Shown here piece by piece: positions 8,278 to 14,393 of a stretch of 53,522 nt of DNA (its first letter is position 1; each line of letters starts with the position of its first letter). The stretch is from JBIKIW01 sp044361365 (lineage in GTDB: Bacteria > Patescibacteriota > JACMRA01): assembly GCA_044361365.1 (NCBI GenBank), contig JBIKIW010000003.1:1-53522 (forward strand). Direction: 5' to 3'. Under the pieces are notes generated by a model, which searched no databases, was not told the DNA's origin, and saw only the letters and a list, made by a program, of their open reading frames with translations. The translations under genes were made by a program, and so were the position numbers.

Positions 8278-8339
8278 AATAAAAAATTCCCCATCAACTA
8301 AATCTGATATTCATAGAATAGAATACAGTGCTGATGGGG
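8278..8339 (-). terminator. Rho-independent terminator after the broken acidic ORF
   Basis: On the minus strand CCCCATCA (plus 8332-8339 read in reverse) pairs with TGATGGGG (plus 8289-8296), with an AT-rich loop, and is followed by AATTTTTT. It sits 7 bases after the end of the small ORF at 8346-8459. Confidence 0.7.
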
Positions 8340-8345
8340 TTGTTG

Positions 8346-8459
8346 TTAAGACTCCTCTACCGCTACGTCCTCTTCCTTCGTCTCTTGAATGGCGACATCC
8401 AATTCTTTTAAAGACTCATCAAACTCCTAAGGAGTAACAACTGGATCTTGATTTTGCAT
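8346..8459 (-). pseudogene. Small acidic ORF with an in-frame TAG
   Basis: From an ATG at 8459 the frame reads MQNQDPVVTP, a TAG stop, then EFDESLKELDVAIQETKEED and VAVEES before TAA. The part after the TAG has clean codon-like, Glu/Asp-rich composition and ends at a proper terminator 7 bases later, so the 37-codon unit looks like a real small gene with one nonsense change. A GAAGTGGA stretch stands just upstream of the ATG, and a TTGACA (plus 8509-8514) overlaps the end of leuB. It could also be a decayed remnant, a suppressed stop, or a sequencing error. I do not recognise the protein. Confidence 0.45.
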
Positions 8460-8515
8460 TCCACTTCTTATATACAATATCTCAAAATAAAAAGTACGAG
8501 ATGGTTTTTGTCAAG

Positions 8516-9595
8516 CTACCCCAAATTCTCCAAGATTTTCTCACCCATTTCTTTGGTTCCAAGGATTTTAAATTTATCCGTATCTGACGCCAGAACTAAA
8601 TCTTTGGTGCGGTAATTTTCAGCCAGAGTTTTGGCTACCGAGTTTTCGATCATTTTTGCCTCATCTTTGAGGTTTAAAGCCATTTCCAAAAGCATTGCCA
8701 CCGATAAAATTGTAGCGATTGGATTAGCTAAATTCTGACCCGCAATATCCGGAGCCGAACCGTGAATTGGCTCAAAAATAGGAGTCGAAATTCCCATCGA
8801 ACTAGACGCCAAAAGCCCCATAGAGCCAGCAATTTGGCTAGCCTCGTCGGTCAAAATATCCCCAAATAAATTTTCAGTTAAAACTACATCATACTGCTTT
8901 GGGTTGGAAATTAACTTCATCGCCATCGAATCCACCAGTTGGTGTTCAAGCTGTACATCCCGGAAATCCTTAGCAACTTCATTAACCACTTCTTTCCATA
9001 ATCTGGAGGTTTCTAGCACATTGGATTTATCCACAGAAGTCACTTTTTTGCGTCTTTTTTGAGCGGCTTCAAATGCAAGAACCGCAATTCTTCTAATTTC
9101 TTCTTTGGAATAAATGCTTGTATCAATCGCCACTTCTCCATTTTCTCGCCTTTCCCGAGGTTGCCCAAAATAAATTCCACCCGTTAATTCTCTAAAAAAT
9201 AAAATGTCAGTTCCTCGAATTATTTCAGGTTTTAGCGGTGAAGAATCCACCAAAATATCAAAAATTTTAATAGGTCTGATGTTAGCAAAAAGTCCCAATT
9301 CTTTACGAATTTTCAAAAGTCCTTGCTCTGGCCGAACGGTAGCTTTTGGGTTCGAATCATATGACGGATCTCCCACAGCTCCAAGCAAAATTGCATCACA
9401 GTTTTTAGCTATTTCAATGGTTTTATTGGTTATCGCTTCTCCATTTTCCACAATAGAAGCATGCCCGATTAGTCCATCAATAAACTCAAATTGGTGATTA
9501 AATTTTTGACCGATTTTTACCAAAACTTGCTGACCGATTTCCACAACTTCTGGTCCGATTCCATCTCCTGGAAGTAACATAATTTTTGCATTCAT
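8516..9595 (-). CDS. leuB: 3-isopropylmalate dehydrogenase
   Basis: The 359-residue protein has the full LeuB length and motifs: the LLPGDGIGPEVV start, the NAD site, the arginine-bearing VRPEQGLLKIRKELGLFANI region (around 87-106, read as short pieces), TDILFFRELTGGIYFG, the ENLFGDILTDEASQIAGS active-site loop with its aspartates, and EPIHGSAPDIAGQ. LeuB oxidises and decarboxylates 3-isopropylmalate in leucine synthesis. It stands alone here; no leuA, leuC or leuD gene is in the window, which is unusual. The substrate could be another beta-decarboxylating target, but the ELTGGIYFG and GDPSYD segments favour isopropylmalate. The gene lies between repeats, so acquisition by transfer is possible. 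Confidence 0.92.
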   Translation of the reverse strand: MNAKIMLLPGDGIGPEVVEIGQQVLVKIGQKFNHQFEFIDGLIGHASIVENGEAITNKTIEIAKNCDAILLGAVGDPSYDSNPKATVRPEQGLLKIRKELGLFANIRPIKIFDILVDSSPLKPEIIRGTDILFFRELTGGIYFGQPRERRENGEVAIDTSIYSKEEIRRIAVLAFEAAQKRRKKVTSVDKSNVLETSRLWKEVVNEVAKDFRDVQLEHQLVDSMAMKLISNPKQYDVVLTENLFGDILTDEASQIAGSMGLLASSSMGISTPIFEPIHGSAPDIAGQNLANPIATILSVAMLLEMALNLKDEAKMIENSVAKTLAENYRTKDLVLASDTDKFKILGTKEMGEKILENLG

Positions 9596-9638
9596 ATTTC
9601 AGAAGCTATAAATTTTTTTGCTTGATAGTCAATTTTTG

Positions 9639-9773
9639 AAATCCCCACGCGGGGGAAACCGTGAGAGCGAAGCGGCTCATGGAGGGGTGTGGGGAAGTCG
9701 CCGTCAAGTTGCATTGTAGGGGACGGATTTATCCTCCCCGTTGTTGAATTATGAGGCACAGGCGACGGGAATC
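9639..9773 (-). repeat. 135-bp dispersed repeat (family D), copy 2, inverted upstream of hsp20
   Basis: Read on the minus strand it starts GATTCCCGTCGCCTGTGCC and ends CCCCCGCGTGGGGATT, close to copy 3 at 10511-10647 over the whole length, including a shared AACAACGGGGAGGATAAATC core. Copies 2 and 3 face each other and enclose hsp20 with its promoter. Confidence 0.8.
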
Positions 9774-9947
9774 AGAGAAAAGTGAATAGTGAAAAACTAA
9801 AAATGAATAATTATAAATGATAAATTAAACTTTTGTAGCGGCGAATTTTAATTCGCCATTTGTTCGCCGAAAGCTTCTGTTGATCCAATCCTCTGATCGC
9901 CATCGTTAAATCGATTTTGTAACACCTAAAAAAACACCCACCAGCCT

Positions 9948-9976
9948 TTGACAAATTCTCAAGAGTTTTTTATAGT
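9948..9976 (+). promoter_or_regulatory. Sigma-70-type promoter of hsp20
   Basis: TTGACA at 9948-9953 and TATAGT at 9971-9976 are separated by exactly 17 bases, one mismatch from the consensus. The CIRCE-like operator begins at the last base of the -10 box. A reading of hsp20 starting at 9948 would use this TTG and is therefore rejected. Confidence 0.85.
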
Positions 9977-10002
9977 TAGCAATGTCAGAGTTACTTTGCT
10001 AA
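9976..10002. promoter_or_regulatory. CIRCE-like HrcA operator at the hsp20 transcription start
   Basis: The site reads TTAGCAATG-N9-CTTTGCTAA. Known CIRCE elements are TTAGCACTC-N9-GAGTGCTAA, also 27 bp. Here the TTAGCA / TGCTAA ends and the 9-9-9 spacing are kept, and eight of nine arm positions are self-complementary, while the inner bases differ from the classical form. Its place directly after the -10 box is where an HrcA repressor would block transcription. No hrcA gene is in this window. Confidence 0.7.
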
Positions 10003-10037
10003 TTACTGACCATTTTAAACACTTATATTTTATTATT

Positions 10038-10457
10038 ATGCCCCGCAATATCGTCACCCTCATGGATCAATTTTTTGATGAAACTTTTCGCCCAGTTTCA
10101 GGTCAAGTTGGTCGTATGGTGGGTATCAACCCTGCCCTAAATGTAACCGAGTTTGAAAACCGTTACGAAATCAGCCTCACTATTCCTGGAATTGATCCGA
10201 ATCAGGTAAAAGTTGAATTAAACGGCAACTCTTTGGATGTTTCTTACGACCACAAAGATGAAAAAACCGACCAAGAAAACGGTCAAATCCTCCGTCAAGA
10301 ATACTCACACTACAGCTTTTCAAGACGAGTTGCTCTGCCCAAAAACATTGAAGCAGACTCACTCAAAGCCAAATACAGCAAAGGTTTGCTGATCATCAAG
10401 GTCAACAAAATTCCCGAACCCGAACCCAAAAAAATCACGATCGAAACTGAAGAATAA
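10038..10457 (+). CDS. hsp20: Small heat shock protein, Hsp20/alpha-crystallin family
   Basis: I start at the ATG at 10038, giving 139 residues; the in-frame extension to 9948 runs through the promoter and operator. The protein has the N-terminal MPRNIVTLMDQFFDE segment, an alpha-crystallin domain from about residue 35 to 125 (NVTEFENRYEISLTIPGI, VKVELNGNSLDVSYDH, SFSRRVALPKNIEADSLKAK in part, GLLIIKVNK), and a short tail with the I-P-E-P pattern in place of the usual I-x-I/V. It would hold unfolded proteins for refolding by DnaK systems. It is monocistronic, with its own promoter, CIRCE-like operator and terminator, and is enclosed by a 135-bp inverted repeat. Confidence 0.93.
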   Translation: MPRNIVTLMDQFFDETFRPVSGQVGRMVGINPALNVTEFENRYEISLTIPGIDPNQVKVELNGNSLDVSYDHKDEKTDQENGQILRQEYSHYSFSRRVALPKNIEADSLKAKYSKGLLIIKVNKIPEPEPKKITIETEE

Positions 10458-10480
10458 ACTCAGCATTTCAAAGTAAATTT

Positions 10481-10506
10481 CCTTCCAAATGGGAGGTTTT
10501 TTGTTT
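10481..10506 (+). terminator. Terminator of hsp20
   Basis: CCTTCC and GGGAGG pair around an AAAT loop and are followed by TTTTTTG, 23 bases after the hsp20 stop. Confidence 0.8.
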
Positions 10507-10510
10507 TCCA

Positions 10511-10647
10511 GATTCCCGTCGCCTGTGCCACATAATTTAACAACGGGGAGGATAAATCCGTCCCCTACAATATAAATTTAACGGCAACTTCCCCACACCC
10601 CTCCGTGAACCGCTACGCTCTCACGGCTTCCCCCGGGTGGGGATTTT
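10511..10647 (+). repeat. 135-bp dispersed repeat (family D), copy 3, downstream of hsp20
   Basis: Starts GATTCCCGTCGCCTGTGCC and ends CCCCCGGGTGGGGATT. It is the closest partner of copy 2 (9639-9773), in opposite orientation, and begins 4 bases after the hsp20 terminator. Internal pairing is possible between ACTTCCCCAC and GTGGGGA and between CCGTGA and TCACGG. Confidence 0.8.
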
Positions 10648-10660
10648 AATTTTGATTATA

Positions 10661-11167
10661 TCAATTTTTAGACTTTATTTCTTCATTATAAAATCTCCGA
10701 ATATTTTTATAAAAACCAGTTTTACTTTCACCAAACCATTCACTATATCCTTTATTTTCTACAAGATCTTCTATTTCATATTTTCTGTCTTCAAAAAAAC
10801 TTTTTTTATCCAATTTTTCTTCAAAATACATTGTACAAGCGACTTCAAAAGCATTCAATTTGTTCATAATCGATATTCGGTAATCTTTATAAATTAAACT
10901 TAAAGTATCGTATTCATGACCTTTGTATTTTTCGTTTATAATTGTTTCAATTTCTAATTGATGATAGCGAAATCCCATCTCTAATTCATTTTTTTCGGCA
11001 TCTGCAATGTGTTGATTTACAGCCAACCAGTTATTAGCTTTGTTCTGAATATCTGTGTACTCCCAAACAAAAACTGCAATAAATATATTTACAGCTAAGC
11101 CAAGAATACTTATGATGGTTTCAGGATTAGAAAAAATCCAACCAACTGTTTGGATAAAAATAAACAC
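10661..11167 (-). CDS. Membrane-anchored protein of unknown function (DUF4760-like pattern)
   Basis: A 168-residue product starts at GTG and has one membrane helix at about residues 15-36 (ETIISILGLAVNIFIAVFVW), then an alpha-helical, charged cytoplasmic region with Tyr/Glu-rich patches (YEIEDLVENKGYSEWFGESK in part). Similar anchored helical proteins are often annotated as DUF4760-type, but I hold that label only loosely. Nothing catalytic can be seen. It lies after copy 3 of the D repeat and is not close to a partner on the same strand apart from a very small Pro-rich frame just upstream. Confidence 0.6.
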   Translation of the reverse strand: MFIFIQTVGWIFSNPETIISILGLAVNIFIAVFVWEYTDIQNKANNWLAVNQHIADAEKNELEMGFRYHQLEIETIINEKYKGHEYDTLSLIYKDYRISIMNKLNAFEVACTMYFEEKLDKKSFFEDRKYEIEDLVENKGYSEWFGESKTGFYKNIRRFYNEEIKSKN

Positions 11168-11176
11168 TTAAAAAAT

Positions 11177-11263
11177 TTATTGTTGCGGAGTAGGTGGTGG
11201 AATTGGTCCTGGTTTTGGTGGAAAAGACCTTTTATTATCCCCTCCTTCGTTTTCAAAAAACAT
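11177..11263 (-). CDS. Possible 28-residue Pro-rich peptide
   Basis: From an ATG at 11263 the frame reads MFFENEGGDNKRSFPPKPGP and ends IPPPTPQQ. The Pro-rich tail is protein-like, but there is no clear ribosome binding site and a different frame through the same DNA is open for longer. It ends 10 bases before the start of the membrane protein at 10661-11167. I list it only as a possibility. Confidence 0.2.
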   Translation of the reverse strand: MFFENEGGDNKRSFPPKPGPIPPPTPQQ

Positions 11264-11406
11264 ACAAATAACAAAATAAAAACTTTTGGCATAATTGTCA
11301 ACATTATAAACCCTTATCACAAGAACTTTTAAATTTAATTATTTGTTATTATTTACCAACTATTATTTTAATTTATAATTAACCATTAACAACTGATCAT
11401 TATAAT

Positions 11407-12294
11407 CTACCCCCCACACACACTTGGAGAAAGCTCAACTAAACGATCAAATCTTTCCTGGACTTCTTCACGACTAGGTTCTTCCTTTTGAATAAAAATC
11501 ACCACATTTCCGATCAAATTATTGATTTCTTTTAGCTCCTCTTCTGTGTGTTCCTTAGTGCCAGAAAAAGTATTGGCTTTAGAATCATGAGCTTGAACTG
11601 GAAGCGAAACATCTTTAGTGTTTGATCCGCTATTGTGGGAACTATCATCAGCTAAAACTGGAACTGAAAACAAATTCCAAATATCAAAATTACTATTACT
11701 ACCAGTCACAATACTCTTTTTACCAAAAAAATCTTCCACATTTTTGTTCATAAAATCTTGGGTAGGTCGTTTTGTAAAACTCTCTTTTTCTCCACTATAG
11801 ACATAAATCTTATAACCTTTCTCTACAAACCATTCTTTATTCACATTTTCTCCAAAAGGTTTACCAGAAGTTGGGATTTTTTCAGGCCAAAATTTACCAC
11901 TTTCTAATCTATAACCCATTTTATCTTTCATTAAAAGATTCCCATCTGGATCGATTCCGTAATATTTTAAAACCTGACCACCTGTTATATTTGTCCAGTG
12001 TATATGCACAATCTGGTCTTTTTTATCATGAAAATGGATAGGGGTTTGGGTAAGAGTAAAGCTACAACTTCCGGGTGAATAAACTTCTTGAAACTTTGGA
12101 TCACTAAAATCTGTATTTTTTTCATCGGTTACGATTTGCATTCTAAAGTGTAAATGTTCTGGTTTTGGATCCCGAATCGAAGCTGGGGTCAGTGCATAAA
12201 CCAAAGTATAATAACCCACCCCTAAACAAATCAAAACAAATAACAAAAGAGAGCTAACTATTATGACTAATTTTTTAAATTTAACTTTAGGCAT
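11407..12294 (-). CDS. Membrane-anchored extracytoplasmic protein of unknown function
   Basis: The 295-residue protein has a basic start and one hydrophobic helix (VIIVSSLLLFVLICLGVGYY, about 10-29) with the rest outside. The first part contains a histidine-rich core: EHLHFRMQIV (about 46-55), TPIHFHDKK, IVHIHWTN, a pattern that could bind metal. The later part is low-complexity (DDSSHNSGSN, QAHDSKANTFSGTKEHTEEE) and ends SPSVCGG. It is 10 bases downstream of the cyclophilin gene, so the two share a transcript; the histidine-rich domain beside an extracytoplasmic foldase suggests a role in the cell envelope. I recognise no named family. Confidence 0.7.
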   Translation of the reverse strand: MPKVKFKKLVIIVSSLLLFVLICLGVGYYTLVYALTPASIRDPKPEHLHFRMQIVTDEKNTDFSDPKFQEVYSPGSCSFTLTQTPIHFHDKKDQIVHIHWTNITGGQVLKYYGIDPDGNLLMKDKMGYRLESGKFWPEKIPTSGKPFGENVNKEWFVEKGYKIYVYSGEKESFTKRPTQDFMNKNVEDFFGKKSIVTGSNSNFDIWNLFSVPVLADDSSHNSGSNTKDVSLPVQAHDSKANTFSGTKEHTEEELKEINNLIGNVVIFIQKEEPSREEVQERFDRLVELSPSVCGG

Positions 12295-12304
12295 AAATTA
12301 GAAT

Positions 12305-14083
12305 CTAATTTTTTAAGCTTAAAGAAACTTTGGTGATTTTGAGAGGTTTGTCTGGCTTACCATCTCCTTGTGATCCAGCATTTTGACTAGCTACTGGGGA
12401 AATTTGACTGTAGATTTTGTCTAAAACATTAAAGCTATCGTCCGAAATTTTGGCAAAAATTGTATATTCAGCTGGCAATTGAGTATCTTTTAGCATGATA
12501 AAGAATTGGCTAGAGGCTGAATTTGGTGAGGAGGTTTTGGCCATAGCAATAGCTCCTTTTGGATAGGTCACTAATCCAGTTTTGTTGTCATAGTTTTTGT
12601 ACAAATCTGAAGCTCGTAGCTTAGGTTCGTTTAGGGCGACGTTCTCTCCATTTTCATTTTGTCCAAAACTAGGAGCTACTGACCAAAGCTCATCTGGGAC
12701 AAAGCCTGGATTGTTGTCTGAGATGTAAAAACTGCTTTTTCCACCAGTTCCATCACCTTTTTCTTTGTCTCCACCTTGAATTACAGCAAAATTATCTTCT
12801 TTTACAATCCTGTGAAAACTAGTACCGTCAAAATAACCTCGATATCCCAATCTCACAAAATTTTCCACAGTTTTAGGGGCATCTGAACCGTTTAATTTGA
12901 TATTTAAAGATCCAAAATTTTCAATCTCCATTTTCATATTCCAACTCTTGTTTTCATTAAAATCGATCGCTTTATTTTCGGCGTCAATCTTAGACTTTAA
13001 TTCTTTTTTCTGATTTTTGAAATCCTCAATTTGCTTGTTGTAATCAGTAGAAGGGTTTGAAGGGTTTAAAGAATTTACCTGCAACTCAATATCATCTGGT
13101 TTTGCCTGCTGAGCTACATAAACTAAACTATTATCAACTCCAAAGAAAGAATTTTTGATTTCCGTATCAGCAGTTTGTCCTTTAATACTAATTTTTCTAA
13201 ACAAATTTTTACCCAAATATTTTCGACTAGTTTCTTTAAAATATGGCATATTTTCTAGGCTATTATCATCTTTATCAAATTTTCCACTGATATTTTCATC
13301 CAGCTGTTTAATAATTGAGTCTAGGTTATCAGAAGTTACGTTCTTATCTTTATCAGCAGCTAAACACGCAACGGTAGCAGCTTTTTGAGGAGCTTGAGGT
13401 TGTTGTTGGGACTGATTAGCAGGTGTTTTTTCAGTAAGAGAAAATTCGTAAACTACGATATCTTTTTTATCAAAAATTTCTTTGAATGGTTTTTCATAAA
13501 CCCCAAAATTACCATTTTCACTAATTCTAAATTCGGCTTTATATTTATTTTTATTGTATCGAATAGCTATATTGCAAGGGTCAAAAACAGCTACATCATA
13601 ATCGTTATTAGATTCTAATTTATCAGCTTTCAAGAAATATTTTTCTACTCTGGAGTTTTCTAAAAGGGTACTAAATCGATATTGTTTTGGCAAAGCAAAC
13701 TCCCAAATCACAAAAGAAAGAAGTAATATCCCGATTACTGACAGAGAGAAGATTGAAACTAAATTAAAACCTGGTTCTTTTTTTAGTTTTCCTGGATTTT
13801 TTTTATCAGCATTCTGAGATTTTTTTGAATCTTCGAGATTTGAACCTTCTAGAACTTCAACTGAATCATTTTTTTGTTCACTTTTAGTTTCTACAACTTC
13901 TTTAATAGCATCTTTGTGTTCTGTTTTATGAGGCTTTTGATGTACTTTGGGTTTAGCAGAATTTTTTGCTTTAGTTTCAACTTTAGCATCTTTAATTTCA
14001 GATTTTTGATCTAAAGTAACTTTCTCTGCGGATTTGCTGCTATTCTTAGATTTAGAACTGGCTTTTTTTGTGCTTGTTGACAT
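12305..14083 (-). CDS. Membrane-anchored peptidyl-prolyl isomerase (cyclophilin type)
   Basis: The 592 residues divide into a Lys/Ser/Glu-rich N-terminal tail (1-108), a membrane helix (about 110-130), an extracytoplasmic region without a recognised fold (about 130-370), and a C-terminal cyclophilin domain from about 375. Cyclophilin residues seen: the catalytic Arg in SFHRIV, the IQGGD core, GTGGKS, IAMAKTSSPNSASSQFFI. Between IQGGD and the AMA motif there is an insertion of about 40 residues compared with minimal cyclophilins. It isomerises Xaa-Pro bonds of exported proteins. The downstream gene (11407-12294) starts 10 bases later on the same strand. The basic cytoplasmic tail may bind nucleic acid or the membrane, but that is guesswork. 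Confidence 0.88.
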   Translation of the reverse strand: MSTSTKKASSKSKNSSKSAEKVTLDQKSEIKDAKVETKAKNSAKPKVHQKPHKTEHKDAIKEVVETKSEQKNDSVEVLEGSNLEDSKKSQNADKKNPGKLKKEPGFNLVSIFSLSVIGILLLSFVIWEFALPKQYRFSTLLENSRVEKYFLKADKLESNNDYDVAVFDPCNIAIRYNKNKYKAEFRISENGNFGVYEKPFKEIFDKKDIVVYEFSLTEKTPANQSQQQPQAPQKAATVACLAADKDKNVTSDNLDSIIKQLDENISGKFDKDDNSLENMPYFKETSRKYLGKNLFRKISIKGQTADTEIKNSFFGVDNSLVYVAQQAKPDDIELQVNSLNPSNPSTDYNKQIEDFKNQKKELKSKIDAENKAIDFNENKSWNMKMEIENFGSLNIKLNGSDAPKTVENFVRLGYRGYFDGTSFHRIVKEDNFAVIQGGDKEKGDGTGGKSSFYISDNNPGFVPDELWSVAPSFGQNENGENVALNEPKLRASDLYKNYDNKTGLVTYPKGAIAMAKTSSPNSASSQFFIMLKDTQLPAEYTIFAKISDDSFNVLDKIYSQISPVASQNAGSQGDGKPDKPLKITKVSLSLKN

Positions 14084-14234
14084 ATTTATAACACAACTAA
14101 ATGAACATCCTTTAATTAGTCAATGTTTAGGTAAAGAATAAAATTTTATACTGAGTATATTAGTTATTGTATTGTTAATTAATTAAATCTCAAAAGATTA
14201 AGTTTTCCCTATTTAAAAGTATAAGTTGCCAGGG

Positions 14235-14262
14235 TTGAATAAAACGAAAAATCTGCTATAAT
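14235..14262 (+). promoter_or_regulatory. Promoter upstream of topA
   Basis: TTGAAT at 14235-14240 and a perfect TATAAT at 14257-14262 are 16 bases apart. The start site would leave a leader of about 125 bases before topA. Confidence 0.65.
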
Positions 14263-14393
14263 TAAAGTCATAGCTAAGTGAAAAACTATTTAACACCGCC
14301 AAGTCTATTTCAATACAATAAAAAAACTTAATCCTTGACTTTCTTCTAAAAATATTTCCGCAATAACTTCAAACCAATATAACCCAAAACATC

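Noticed and set aside
9948..10037. Longer hsp20 reading with 30 additional N-terminal residues
   Set aside because: Its TTG start is the -35 box of a near-perfect promoter, and the added codons run through the CIRCE-like operator.
4684..10647. Repeat clusters considered as a CRISPR array
   Set aside because: The repeats are hairpin modules with irregular spacing and no unique spacers of even length, and no cas gene is present.
11110..11304. 64-codon minus-strand frame overlapping the membrane protein start
   Set aside because: It overlaps the better-supported 168-residue gene in another frame and has no ribosome binding site or homologous feature.
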